Shown here one piece after another: positions 16,739 through 25,601 of a stretch of 64,000 nucleotides of DNA. The DNA is from Mycolicibacterium celeriflavum (GTDB taxonomy: Bacteria; Actinomycetota; Actinomycetes; Mycobacteriales; Mycobacteriaceae). Within the stretch, counting starts at the first letter, position 1. Every line of letters starts with the position of its first letter. The notes beneath the pieces were generated by a model that saw only the letters and a program-made list of their open reading frames with translations, was not told the DNA's origin and searched no databases. The translations under genes and the position numbers were made by a program. The stretch is taken from NCBI RefSeq assembly GCF_010731795.1, contig NZ_AP022591.1, forward strand, positions 4,278,001 through 4,342,000, read 5' to 3'.

Positions 16739-17473
16739 ATGATTGGTGTCACCCGCGACGGCCACGTGATGACCTTGGAGATGCAACGCGCCGAGCGACG
16801 CAACGCGCTGAACGTCGAGCTGGTCGATGCCCTACGGGAGGCGGTCGAGAAGGCCGCGGCCGAAGACGTGCGCGCGATCGTGCTCACCGGTGCGGGCCAC
16901 GTCTTCAGCGCCGGTGCCGACCTCTCCGACCCGTCGAGCGTGGCCGAGCAGCTGCCGGACAAGGCCAAGGACCTGAACCTCGCGATCGACAAGGCGCCGG
17001 TGCCGGTGATCGGCGCGATCAACGGTCCCGCGATCGGGGCCGGGGTCATCCTCTCGATGATCTGCGACCTGCGCGTCGTCGCACCCGATGCGTACTTCCA
17101 GTTTCCCGTCGCCAAATATGGCCTGGCGCTTGACAACTGGAGCATCCGGCGGCTGACCTCACTGGTCGGGGCAGGTCGGGCGCGGGGCATGCTGCTGGCC
17201 GCCGAGCGGCTCACCGCCGACGCCGCGCTGCAGACCGGGATGGCCAACCGCATCGGTACGCTCGCCGACGCCGAGGAGTGGGCCGCGGAGATCGCCGGGT
17301 TCGCGCCGCTGGCGCTGCAGCACGCCAAGCGGGTGCTCAACGACGACGGCGCCTACGAGGACCCGCGGCCCGAACACAAGGAACTGTTCGACAAAGCGTG
17401 GGCCAGCCAGGACGTCATCGAGGCGCAGGTCGCGCGCATCGAGAAGCGTCCCCCGAGGTTCCAGGGCGCCTGA
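16739..17473 (+). CDS. echA6: Enoyl-CoA hydratase/isomerase family protein EchA6
   Basis: 244-residue crotonase-fold protein. Oxyanion-hole motif ERRNALN near residue 20 and VFSAGADLSDPSS near residue 55. The second hydratase Glu region reads INGPAIGAGVILSMICDLRV, and the usual catalytic Glu/Glu pair is not obvious. In M. tuberculosis EchA6 binds long-chain acyl-CoA and feeds mycolic acid FAS-II rather than acting as a hydratase; that is family knowledge. Gene order matches Rv0905, and the stop overlaps the next start (TGATG). Confidence 0.87.
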   Translation: MIGVTRDGHVMTLEMQRAERRNALNVELVDALREAVEKAAAEDVRAIVLTGAGHVFSAGADLSDPSSVAEQLPDKAKDLNLAIDKAPVPVIGAINGPAIGAGVILSMICDLRVVAPDAYFQFPVAKYGLALDNWSIRRLTSLVGAGRARGMLLAAERLTADAALQTGMANRIGTLADAEEWAAEIAGFAPLALQHAKRVLNDDGAYEDPRPEHKELFDKAWASQDVIEAQVARIEKRPPRFQGA

Positions 17474-18591
17474 TGATCCGCGGAGCACTGCGCATCGGCT
17501 TCGGCACGGCCTCGCTGCTGGCCGGCGGTTTTGTGCTGCGTGCACTGCGTGGCGCGCCGGCCGCGCTGGGCGCCTCGCCCGCCGAGATCGAACCCGTCGC
17601 GCGGCGCTCCCCGAATTACCGCGACGGCGAGTTCGTCAACATCGAGCCGGCGTCGATGATGAGCATCGACCAGGAGCAACAGCGACTGCTGGTGCGCGAG
17701 TTGGTCGGCTCCCGTGGTGCCACCAAGCCGGCCGGGCCGATTCCGGTCGTCGCCCCGTCGCCCACCGACCCGGCGTCGGCGCAATTGTCGACCTGCTGGT
17801 TCGGTCACTCCTCGGCGCTCGTCGAACTGGACGGCTACCGCGTGCTGGCCGACCCGGTGTGGAGCCGCCGCTGCTCACCGTCGCAGACCGTCGGACCCGA
17901 ACGCATGCACGAGGTGCCCGTGCCGCTGGAGGCACTGGCCGCCGTCGACGCCATCGTCATCAGCCACGACCACTACGACCATCTGGACATGGAGACGATC
18001 ATCGGGCTGGCGCGAACCCAGCGCGCGCCGTTCGTGGTGCCGCTCGGCATCGGCGCGCACCTGCGCAAGTGGGGGATACCGGAGAGCCGGATCGTCGAAC
18101 TCGACTGGAACGAAAGCCACACCATCGGCGACCTCACCTTGGTCTGCACTCCTGCTCGGCACTTCTCCGGGCGCCTGTTCTCCCGCAACACCACGCTGTG
18201 GGCATCGTGGGTGATCATCGGGCCCCGGCATCGGGCGTTCTTCGGCGGCGACACCGGCTACACCAAGAGTTTCGGTCAGATCGGGACGGACCACGGACCG
18301 TTCGACCTGACGCTGCTGCCGGTGGGCGCCTACCACCCGGCGTGGCCGGACATCCACATGAACCCCGAGGACGCGGTGCGGGCGCACCTCGACGTCGCCG
18401 AGGCGGACAAGGGTCTGCTGGTGCCGATCCACTGGGCCACCTTCCGGCTCGCCCCGCACCCGTGGGCGGAACCGGTGGAGCGACTACTGCGAGCCGCCGA
18501 TGCGGAGAACGTGCAGGTCGCGGTGCCGAAGCCGGGGCAGCGGGTGTATCGGGACGGGTCACCGCTCAACGACCCGTGGTGGCGGCTCTGA
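17473..18591 (+). CDS. MBL-fold metal-dependent hydrolase (Rv0906-like, NAPE-PLD/UlaG type)
   Basis: 372-residue metallo-beta-lactamase-fold protein with an N-terminal hydrophobic segment (about residues 5-25) that may anchor or export it. The metal motif is H165-D-H167-Y-D169-H170. Further His/Asp ligands lie in CTPARHFSGR near residue 223, FFGGDTGY near 258 and VPIHWATF near 317. NAPE-PLD-like enzymes cleave phospholipid or similar phosphodiesters, but the substrate here is unknown. It overlaps echA6 by one base and keeps the Rv0905-Rv0907 order. Confidence 0.82.
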   Translation: MIRGALRIGFGTASLLAGGFVLRALRGAPAALGASPAEIEPVARRSPNYRDGEFVNIEPASMMSIDQEQQRLLVRELVGSRGATKPAGPIPVVAPSPTDPASAQLSTCWFGHSSALVELDGYRVLADPVWSRRCSPSQTVGPERMHEVPVPLEALAAVDAIVISHDHYDHLDMETIIGLARTQRAPFVVPLGIGAHLRKWGIPESRIVELDWNESHTIGDLTLVCTPARHFSGRLFSRNTTLWASWVIIGPRHRAFFGGDTGYTKSFGQIGTDHGPFDLTLLPVGAYHPAWPDIHMNPEDAVRAHLDVAEADKGLLVPIHWATFRLAPHPWAEPVERLLRAADAENVQVAVPKPGQRVYRDGSPLNDPWWRL

Positions 18592-18609
18592 CCGGTTACC
18601 GTTCACCTC

Positions 18610-20193
18610 ATGAACGCACTGGCCAGGGTGGCTGTCGTGGGATTGCTGCTCGTCGCCGGTTGCGCGGCGGATCCGGCTGAACCTGGGCCCCCCGCTTCGC
18701 CGACCGCACCGTCCGACGTCCCGCCACCGCTGGCGGTCGCGCTGCCGCTGCCCGAGAACGCGGTGGCCGACGCCGTCGCACAACTCGACGGCATGGCCGA
18801 GGACCTGATGAAGAAATCGGGCATCCCCGGCATGGCCGTGGCCGTGGTGCACGGCGGAAAAACCGTGTACGCGAAAGGGTTCGGGGTCAAGGACGTCGCA
18901 GCGCACGCGGACCAGCAGAACCGAGTCGACGCCGACACCGTCTTCCAGCTCGCCTCGGTGTCCAAGTCGTTGTCGGCGACGGTGGCCGCGCGCCAGGTCG
19001 GCGTGAACGCGATCAGCTGGGACACCCCGATCGTCTCCGAGCTGCCGTGGTTCGCGCTGTCGGACCGAGCGGTCACGCCGATGGTCACCATCGGGGACAT
19101 GATGTCGCACCGCTCCGGGCTGCCAGACCACGCCGGCGACACGCTCGAGGACCTCGGCTTCGACCGCAGGCAGGTGCTCGAGCGGCTCCGTCAGCTGCCC
19201 TTGGATCCGTTCCGAATTTCCTACGCCTACACCAACTTCGGGTTCACCGCGGGCGCCGAGGCGGTCGCGGTGAACGCCAACAAGCCGTGGGAACTGCTGG
19301 CCGACGAGGTGCTGTTCGATCCGCTCGGCATGGGGGCGACGAGCTACCGGTTCACCGACTACGAGGCCAGCGCGAACCGCGCCGTCGGCCACATCCACGT
19401 CGATGACCGCTATGAACCGTCCTACGTGCGTGACGCCGACGCGGAAGCGCCTGCGGGCGGGGCGAGTTCGTCGGTCAACGACATGACCCGCTGGTTGGCG
19501 ATGGTGTTGGCCGACGGCAAGCACGAGGGCAAGCAGATCGTCGACGCGAAAGCGCTGCTGGCCGCGCTCACCCCGCAGATCGTGTCCAACCGGGCGACCG
19601 AACCCGCGATGCGTTCGGGGTTCTACGGTTTCGGCTTCAACGTCGGAACCACCTCTGCGGCCCGTATCCAGATCAGCCACTCCGGCGCGTTCGAGCTCGG
19701 CGCGGGAACGAATTTCCTCATCCTGCCGTCGGCCGACGTCGCGATCGTCGCGCTGACCAACGCTACGCCCTCGGGCGTGCCCGAGTCGCTGACGGCGCAG
19801 TTCGCCGACCTCGTGCAGTTCGGCGAGGTACGCGAGGACTGGTACGGCCTGTACGGCGGGATCTTCGCCGAGATGGAGAAGCCCGTCGGTTCGCTGGTCG
19901 GCAAGCAACCGCCCGCCAACCCCGCACCGGCCGCACCGCTGCCGTCGTACATCGGCACCTACGTCAACGGCTACTGGGGGCCGGCGAGGGTCGCCGAGAA
20001 GGACGGCACGCTGCGGTTGACGCTCGGCGACAAACTCGATGTGCCGCTGATCCACTGGAGTGGCAACACGTTCACGTTCGAGTTCGTCAGCGAGAACGCG
20101 CCGCCCGGAACGGTTTCCACCGCGGTGTTCGACGGGAACAAACTCGTGCTGGAGTATTTCGACACGTTCAACAAGGGGACGTTCGTCAAGTGA
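18610..20193 (+). CDS. Serine beta-lactamase/esterase-family lipoprotein (Rv0907-like)
   Basis: 527-residue class C beta-lactamase-fold protein. The signal peptide ends in lipobox LLVAGC with Cys18, so it is probably a secreted lipoprotein. The active-site S116-V-S-K119 (SxxK) and Y207-T-N209 (YxN) are present. A C-terminal lipocalin-like segment of about 100 residues follows the hydrolase domain. Members are D-aminopeptidases, esterases or penicillin-binding hydrolases; the substrate cannot be told. The stop codon overlaps the ctpE start (GTGA). Confidence 0.85.
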   Translation: MNALARVAVVGLLLVAGCAADPAEPGPPASPTAPSDVPPPLAVALPLPENAVADAVAQLDGMAEDLMKKSGIPGMAVAVVHGGKTVYAKGFGVKDVAAHADQQNRVDADTVFQLASVSKSLSATVAARQVGVNAISWDTPIVSELPWFALSDRAVTPMVTIGDMMSHRSGLPDHAGDTLEDLGFDRRQVLERLRQLPLDPFRISYAYTNFGFTAGAEAVAVNANKPWELLADEVLFDPLGMGATSYRFTDYEASANRAVGHIHVDDRYEPSYVRDADAEAPAGGASSSVNDMTRWLAMVLADGKHEGKQIVDAKALLAALTPQIVSNRATEPAMRSGFYGFGFNVGTTSAARIQISHSGAFELGAGTNFLILPSADVAIVALTNATPSGVPESLTAQFADLVQFGEVREDWYGLYGGIFAEMEKPVGSLVGKQPPANPAPAAPLPSYIGTYVNGYWGPARVAEKDGTLRLTLGDKLDVPLIHWSGNTFTFEFVSENAPPGTVSTAVFDGNKLVLEYFDTFNKGTFVK

Positions 20194-22586
20194 CCACCAC
20201 CCCCGAGATGCAGGCCAGCGGCCTGACCGATTCGGAAGTCGCGCAACGCATCGCCGAGGGCAAGACCAACGACGTGCCGACGCGGGCCGCGCGCAGCGTC
20301 TCCGACATCGTGCGGGCCAACGTGTTCACCAGGATCAACGCGATCCTCGGCGTCCTGTTGCTCATCGTGCTGTCGACCGGGTCGGTGATCAACGGCGCGT
20401 TCGGGTTGCTGATCATCGCCAACAGCGCGATCGGCATCATCCAGGAGGTCCGGGCCAAACGGACCCTGGACAAGCTTGCGATTGTCGGACAGGCGAAGCC
20501 GTTGGTGCGCAGGCAGTCCGGTACCAAAGCGGTGACACCCGCCGAGGTGGTGCTCGACGACATCATCGAGCTCGGCCCGGGCGACCAGATCGTGGTCGAC
20601 GGCGAGATCGTCGAGGAGGCCAACCTCGAGGTCGACGAGTCACTGCTCACCGGGGAAGCCGACCCGATCGCGAAAGACCCCGGCGATACGGTGATGTCGG
20701 GCAGCTTCGTCGTCGCCGGAAGCGGAGCCTACCGCGCCACCAAGGTCGGCCGGGAAGCGTACGCGGCCAAGCTCGCCGAAGAAGCCAGCAAGTTCACCCT
20801 GGTGAACTCCGAACTGCGCAGCGGCATCAACAAGATCCTGCAGTTCATCACCTATCTGCTGATCCCGGCCGGGCTCCTGATCATCTACACCCAGTTGTTC
20901 ACCACCGGAGCGGGTTGGCGCGAGTCGGTGCTGCGGATGGTGGGCGCGCTGGTGCCGATGGTCCCCGAGGGGCTGGTGCTGATGACGTCGATCGCGTTCG
21001 CCGTGGGCGTGGTCCGGTTGGGCCGCAGGCAGTGTCTGGTCAACGAACTACCCGCCATCGAAGGTCTGGCCCGCGTCGACGTGGTCTGCGCCGACAAGAC
21101 CGGCACGCTGACCGAAAACGGTATGCGGGTCGCGGATCTGCAACGGCTCGACGAAGCCGACGTGGGGAACATCCTGGCCCAACTCGCCGCCGACGACCCA
21201 CGGCCGAACGCGAGCATGGCGGCCATCGGGGAGGCCTACAAGATGCCGCCGGGCTGGACCGCGACCGCCGCAGCGCCGTTCAAGTCGGCCACCAAGTGGA
21301 GCGGCGCCTCGTACGGCGTACACGGCAACTGGGTGATCGGCGCCCCCGACGTGCTGCTCGCGCCCGGGTCGCCGGTCGCCGACCAGGCAGAGCAGATCGG
21401 CGCCGCAGGGCTGCGTGTGCTGTTGCTCGGCGCCAGCGACCTTCCCGTCGACCACCCGGACGCACCGGGCCGGGTCACGCCGGCGGCGCTGGTGGTACTC
21501 GAGCAGCGGATCCGTCCCGATGCGCACGACACGCTGAATTACTTTGCCAGCCAGAAGGTGTCGATAAAGGTCATCTCCGGCGACAACGCTGTCTCGGTCG
21601 GAGCGGTGGCAGGGTCGCTCGGCTTGCACGGTGAGACGATGGACGCCCGTCGGTTGCCCGATGCACCCGACGCCCTGGCCGACACCCTCGAGGAGTACAC
21701 CACGTTCGGCCGGGTCCGTCCCGACCAGAAGCGGGCCATGGTGCATGCCCTGCAGTCGCGCGGGCACACGGTCGCGATGACCGGAGACGGGGTCAACGAC
21801 GTGCTGGCGCTGAAGGACGCCGACATCGGCGTCGCAATGGGTTCGGGCAGCTCGGCGTCGCGCGCGGTGGCGCAAATCGTGTTGCTGGACAACAAGTTCG
21901 CCACGCTGCCGTACGTGGTCGGTGAGGGCCGGCGGGTGATCGGCAACATCGAACGCGTCTCGAACCTGTTCCTCACCAAGACGGTGTATTCGGTGCTGCT
22001 GGCCGTCCTGGTGGGCATGGCCGGTCTGTCTTCCAGGTTCTTCGGCACCGACCCGCTGCTGTTCCCGTTCCAGCCGATCCACGTCACGATCGCGGCGTGG
22101 TTCACGATCGGCATCCCGGCGTTCATCCTGTCGCTGGCGCCGAACAAGGAGCGCGCGCACCCGGGGTTCGTGCGCCGGGTGATGACGGCGGCGCTGCCGT
22201 CGGGACTGGTGGTGGGCGTCGCGACGTTCGCCTCGTACCTGGCCGCGTACCAGGGTCGCGAGGCCACGCCATTGGAGCAGACGCAGGCGTCGACCGCGGC
22301 GCTGATCACGTTGCTGGTCGCGGCGATCTGGGTGCTCGCCGTGGTGGCCAGGCCGTACCAGTGGTGGCGGGTGGCGCTGGTCGCCGTGTCGGGTCTGGCC
22401 TACGTGGTGATCTTCTCCATCCCGATGGCGCAGGAGCTGTTCATGCTGGACATCTCCAACGTCAAGACGACATCGATCGCGTTGGCGATCGGCCTGGTGG
22501 CTGCCGCGGCGATCGAGGCGATCTGGTGGGGGCAGGGAGCGGTGCTCGGAGAGCCTCGTCGGCTGTGGAGCTCTCCAGTAGGGTGA
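20190..22586 (+). CDS. ctpE: P-type cation ATPase CtpE
   Basis: 798-residue P-type ATPase with about ten membrane helices. The actuator motif is SLLTGEADP near residue 152. The phosphorylation site is D302KTGT in VCADKTGTLTENG. The hinge motif is MTGDGVNDVLALKDADIG near residue 530. CtpE of mycobacteria imports Ca2+; that role is known for the family. The N-terminus lacks heavy-metal CxxC domains, which agrees. GTG start overlaps the preceding stop. Position matches Rv0908. Confidence 0.92.
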   Translation: MTTTPEMQASGLTDSEVAQRIAEGKTNDVPTRAARSVSDIVRANVFTRINAILGVLLLIVLSTGSVINGAFGLLIIANSAIGIIQEVRAKRTLDKLAIVGQAKPLVRRQSGTKAVTPAEVVLDDIIELGPGDQIVVDGEIVEEANLEVDESLLTGEADPIAKDPGDTVMSGSFVVAGSGAYRATKVGREAYAAKLAEEASKFTLVNSELRSGINKILQFITYLLIPAGLLIIYTQLFTTGAGWRESVLRMVGALVPMVPEGLVLMTSIAFAVGVVRLGRRQCLVNELPAIEGLARVDVVCADKTGTLTENGMRVADLQRLDEADVGNILAQLAADDPRPNASMAAIGEAYKMPPGWTATAAAPFKSATKWSGASYGVHGNWVIGAPDVLLAPGSPVADQAEQIGAAGLRVLLLGASDLPVDHPDAPGRVTPAALVVLEQRIRPDAHDTLNYFASQKVSIKVISGDNAVSVGAVAGSLGLHGETMDARRLPDAPDALADTLEEYTTFGRVRPDQKRAMVHALQSRGHTVAMTGDGVNDVLALKDADIGVAMGSGSSASRAVAQIVLLDNKFATLPYVVGEGRRVIGNIERVSNLFLTKTVYSVLLAVLVGMAGLSSRFFGTDPLLFPFQPIHVTIAAWFTIGIPAFILSLAPNKERAHPGFVRRVMTAALPSGLVVGVATFASYLAAYQGREATPLEQTQASTAALITLLVAAIWVLAVVARPYQWWRVALVAVSGLAYVVIFSIPMAQELFMLDISNVKTTSIALAIGLVAAAAIEAIWWGQGAVLGEPRRLWSSPVG

Positions 22587-22590
22587 GGCC

Positions 22591-22845
22591 ATGGCATTCC
22601 TCGACAAGGTGAAGAATCTGCTGGCCAAGAACGCCGACAAGGTGGACACCGCAATCGACAAGGCCGGCGACATGGTCGACAAGAAGACCCAGGGCAAATA
22701 CGCGCAGCACGTTGACAAGGCACAGGACGCGGCCCGCAACTACGTCAACAAGGACAATCCCCCTGCCCAGGGCACCCCGCAGCCGCCGCAGAACGCACCG
22801 CAGCCGCCGCAGCAGCAACCCCCGGCGGCCCCGCCCACCCAGTAG
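22591..22845 (+). CDS. Rv0909-like antitoxin with extended Pro/Gln tail
   Basis: 84-residue protein whose first 55 residues (AFLDKVKNLLAKNADKVDTA...) match the Rv0909 antitoxin pattern of an amphipathic, Lys/Asp-rich helix. The last 28 residues are almost only Pro, Gln and Ala, which is longer than I recall for Rv0909. It lies 4 bp after ctpE and 3 bp before the Rv0910-like gene. Rv0909-Rv0910 is a described toxin-antitoxin pair in M. tuberculosis, so the antitoxin role is by homology and order. Confidence 0.75.
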   Translation: MAFLDKVKNLLAKNADKVDTAIDKAGDMVDKKTQGKYAQHVDKAQDAARNYVNKDNPPAQGTPQPPQNAPQPPQQQPPAAPPTQ

Positions 22846-22848
22846 GCG

Positions 22849-23289
22849 ATGGCCAAGCTTTCCGTCTCCGTCGACGTCCCATTGCCGCCGGAGCAGGCAT
22901 GGGCGTGCGCGTCGGACCTCGCGCGCTACAAGGAGTGGCTGAGCATCCACCGGGTTTGGCGCAGCAAGCTGCCCGAGACCCTGGAGAAGGGCACCACGCT
23001 GGAGTCCATCGTCGAGGTCAAGGGCATGCCCAACCGGATCAAGTGGACCATCGTCCACTACCGGCCGCCCGAAGCGATGACGCTCAACGGCGACGGTGTG
23101 GGTGGGGTGAAGGTCAAGCTGATGGGCAAGGTCAAACCGTCGGGCGAAGGTTCGACGGTCACGTTCGACGTGCACCTCGGCGGACCCGCGCTGTTCGGCC
23201 CGATCGGCATGGTGGTCGCAGGCGCGCTCAAGGGCGACATTCGCGAGTCGCTGAACAAGTTCAAGTCGGTGTTCGCCCCGGTTCAATAG
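22849..23289 (+). CDS. Rv0910-like SRPBCC-fold toxin
   Basis: 146-residue single-domain START/SRPBCC (polyketide cyclase-like) protein. Features are the N-terminal strand KLSVSVDVPLPPEQAW, then LARYKEWLSIHRVW, and a C-terminal helix GALKGDIRESLNKFK, matching the Rv0910 toxin family. The fold makes a hydrophobic cavity. The gene follows the putative antitoxin by 3 bp. Its effect on the cell cannot be judged from sequence. Confidence 0.78.
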   Translation: MAKLSVSVDVPLPPEQAWACASDLARYKEWLSIHRVWRSKLPETLEKGTTLESIVEVKGMPNRIKWTIVHYRPPEAMTLNGDGVGGVKVKLMGKVKPSGEGSTVTFDVHLGGPALFGPIGMVVAGALKGDIRESLNKFKSVFAPVQ

Positions 23290-23331
23290 CGCTCAATAGC
23301 GAGCGTAGCCACGGCTGACGTGCAAACTCAT

Positions 23332-23363
23332 TTGTCTAGCCGCCTTGACTAGAAATTGTCTAG
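23332..23363. promoter_or_regulatory. TCTAG-repeat operator in front of the hic locus
   Basis: Perfect inverted repeat CTAGA-AATTG-TCTAG at 23349-23363, with a second TTGTCTAG at 23332-23339 repeating the one at 23356-23363. It sits directly upstream of the hicA remnant and hicB, where HicB autoregulatory sites normally lie. Confidence 0.5.
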
Positions 23364-23444
23364 AGCGCCACCGGCCACCGCACCATCTCGCCCGGCATCG
23401 TCCGAAAGGTCGACAAGGCCATCGAGCAGAGCAAGGAAAAGTGA
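23364..23444 (+). pseudogene. hicA toxin remnant (C-terminal 26 codons)
   Basis: In the frame ending at TGA 23442-23444, the codons after a TAG at 23361 read SATGHRTISPGIVRKVDKAI followed by EQSKEK, which matches the C-terminus of HicA mRNA interferases. The N-terminal two thirds, including the catalytic GSHxx His region, is absent; the operator lies where it should be. The stop overlaps the hicB ATG (TGATG), preserving the original hicA-hicB coupling. Confidence 0.65.
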
Positions 23445-23833
23445 TGCACGAGTACAAGATCGAGATCACCCGCGATGGCCGCTGGTGGATGATCCGCATC
23501 CCCGAAATTGACGGCCTCACCCAAGCCCGTCGACTCAACGAAGCCGACACGATGGCGCGCGAGTACATCGCGCTCGACCAGGGCATCCCCTTCGACGACA
23601 TCAAAGTCGAAACCGCCAGCGTCCGAATGATCGAACCCGCATTCCGGGAATTACTCGACGGTGCCCGCGAGATCAACGAACTCAAGGAACGTGCCCGCCA
23701 TCTCGAGGATCAAGCCAACGAGATGATCCGCGAATACTGCCACTGGCTCACCACCTACGGCGTACCCGTGCGCGACATCGCGGAGCTTCTCGGAATCTCA
23801 CCCCAACGCGTCAGTCAACTCGCCAACTCATGA
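23444..23833 (+). CDS. HicB-family antitoxin (orphan)
   Basis: 129-residue protein with an N-terminal HicB RNase-H-like fold (EYKIEITRDGRWWMIRIPEI, then the helix TMAREYIALD) and a C-terminal HTH (VRDIAELLGISPQRVSQLANS). AAGGAAA precedes ATG 23444. HicB binds HicA and represses its own promoter. Here the toxin gene is truncated, so the protein can act only as a regulator or an antitoxin to HicA encoded elsewhere. Confidence 0.75.
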   Translation: MHEYKIEITRDGRWWMIRIPEIDGLTQARRLNEADTMAREYIALDQGIPFDDIKVETASVRMIEPAFRELLDGAREINELKERARHLEDQANEMIREYCHWLTTYGVPVRDIAELLGISPQRVSQLANS

Positions 23834-23886
23834 CCGCCCCTTCGGCGATCACCTGGGAACAACACCGCTCGGCTATGGAAGTCCGG

Positions 23887-24126
23887 CTAGTGTCGTGAGT
23901 CATTAATTCGGGAGGAGAATTTGGGGTGCTTGTACGCACGGACATCGCGGGGGTGCTGGTCTGCGAAATGGTCCTAGCGCCGAGATTGCGTCCAGGGTTG
24001 TGCTGATCTGAGAAAAGGACCACAGCCGTGTGTGCAATCTCGAGCATAGGAAGCCGAAAACTGACCACACCGAACGCGCGAACCTCGAATTCTCACTGAC
24101 GACGAAGCAACGACTCAGGACACTAG
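23887..24126. mobile_element. MITE-like element with imperfect TIRs and CTAG flanks
   Basis: Left end TGTCGTGAGTCATTAATTC (23891-23909) and the reverse complement of 24104-24122 (TGTCCTGAGTCGTTGCTTC) match at 15 of 19 positions. Each end is flanked by CTAG (23887-23890 and 24123-24126), a plausible target duplication of the IS630/Tc1 type. The 232-bp body has no transposase-sized frame but contains an internal inverted repeat CGAGATTGC/GCAATCTCG. It occupies all of the hicB-to-ligase gap, and the right CTAG supplies the stop codon of the ligase gene at 24123. Confidence 0.6.
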
Positions 24127-25601
24127 GGACGCAGCCGATCGCGCAGCGCGCGCTTGAGCACCTTGCCGTAGCTGTTCTTCGGCAGCTCGTCGATGAACTC
24201 ATAGCGCTTCGGGCGTTTGAACCGGGCGATGCGTTCGAGGAGGTGCGCATCGAGTTCGTCGGCCGACACGTCGCCGACGATGAACGCCACCACGACCTCG
24301 CCCCACTCCTCGTCGGGCGCGCCGACCACGCCGGCCTCGACGACGCCCGGATGTTCGAGCAGCACCTCCTCCACCTCGCGGGGATAGATGTTGCTGCCAC
24401 CGCTGATCACCACGTCCTTCGACCGGTCGCGCAGCGTGAGAAAGCCCCGGTCGTCGAACGATCCCATGTCGCCGGTGCGCAGCCAGCCGTCCTGCAGCGT
24501 CGCCGCCGTCGCCTCCGGATTGTTCCAATAGCCGGACATGACAACGTCACCGCGGCAGACGATTTCGCCGATCTCGCCGGCCGGCACCGGTGTTCCGTCG
24601 GCCCGTAGCACCGCAACGTCCACGCCGGAGCGGGCATAGCCGACGGATCCGAGCACCGCATCGTCGGCCCACCCGTCACCGGCGAGGTGATCGCGCCGGC
24701 GCAGGCCGGTGATCGTCATCGGCGCCTCCCCTTGGCCGTACAGCTGCACGAAAATGGGGCCGAACGCGGCCAGCGCCTTCTTCAGGCTCTCGACGTACAT
24801 GGGGCCGCCGCCGTAGACGATCGTCCGCAGGTTCTGTGGACGGGCGCGCCCGGTCTGCACCAGGCGCTGCACCATGGTCGGCGCCAGGAAAGCGCTGCCG
24901 CCGGGATGGTGTTCGCACAGGTCGAGGAACTCGTCCGGTTCGAACAACCCCGACTCGGGTATCACCTGGCGCGCCGCGCGCAGCACGTACGGCGGGATGT
25001 AGAGCCCCGAACCGTGCGACATCGGCGCACCGTGCACGAGGCTGCAGTTCTCGTCGGGCGAATCGAAGTCAGCCAGATGTGACACCGTCATGGCCATCAG
25101 GTTGCGGTGCGACAGCATCGCCCCCTTTGACTTGCCGGTGGTTCCGCTGGTGTAGAACAACCACGCCAGCGATTCCGGGTCGGTCGACGGGGGCACCGCC
25201 AACGGGGTTGTGGTAAACCGGCTTTCATAGCTGTCGCTACCGATCACGTCGATCGGAACGCCGGTTTCCGGCGCGAGCACCGAGGCGATCTTCGGTGACG
25301 CGAACACCTGCGTCGTGCCGGAGTCCTCGAGGATCTGCACCATCTCGCGGGGATGCAGCTTGTAGTTGACGGGCACGTAGACGGATTCGGCCGCCCACAC
25401 CCCGAACATCAGCTCGATGATCTCCGGCCGGTTCTCGCTCGCGACGGCGATGCGAGTGCCGGGCGCGCCGAGCGAGGCGGCCAACCGTAATGACCGGTCC
25501 CGCAGCTGAGTCCACGTCTGGAGTTGCCGCTGACCGTGATACACCGCACCGCGCTCGCCGAAACGGCTCGCCGCCTGGTCGAGCACCGCAAACAGGTTCA
25601 A
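24123..25601 (-). CDS. Acyl-CoA synthetase (ANL superfamily), last gene of GntR operon
   Basis: 492-residue AMP-forming ligase. The P-loop WLFYTSGTTGKSKGAMLSH is near residue 155, YGQGEAPM near 290, then WLRTGDMGSFDDRGFLTLRDR and KDVVISGGSNIYPREVEE, ending in the catalytic-Lys motif KNSYGKVLKRALR. TTG at 25601 overlaps the SDR stop (TTGA) and leaves the usual short N-terminus; the frame stays open upstream to 25886, but that part is translated SDR antisense. The substrate is probably a carboxylic acid from the catabolic cluster. Its stop codon lies in the CTAG at the edge of the MITE. Confidence 0.85.
   Translation of the reverse strand: MNLFAVLDQAASRFGERGAVYHGQRQLQTWTQLRDRSLRLAASLGAPGTRIAVASENRPEIIELMFGVWAAESVYVPVNYKLHPREMVQILEDSGTTQVFASPKIASVLAPETGVPIDVIGSDSYESRFTTTPLAVPPSTDPESLAWLFYTSGTTGKSKGAMLSHRNLMAMTVSHLADFDSPDENCSLVHGAPMSHGSGLYIPPYVLRAARQVIPESGLFEPDEFLDLCEHHPGGSAFLAPTMVQRLVQTGRARPQNLRTIVYGGGPMYVESLKKALAAFGPIFVQLYGQGEAPMTITGLRRRDHLAGDGWADDAVLGSVGYARSGVDVAVLRADGTPVPAGEIGEIVCRGDVVMSGYWNNPEATAATLQDGWLRTGDMGSFDDRGFLTLRDRSKDVVISGGSNIYPREVEEVLLEHPGVVEAGVVGAPDEEWGEVVVAFIVGDVSADELDAHLLERIARFKRPKRYEFIDELPKNSYGKVLKRALRDRLRP

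Noticed and set aside
18559..20055. 498-codon minus-strand frame over the beta-lactamase-like gene
   Set aside because: Antisense shadow; the plus-strand gene has a lipobox, SxxK and YxN.
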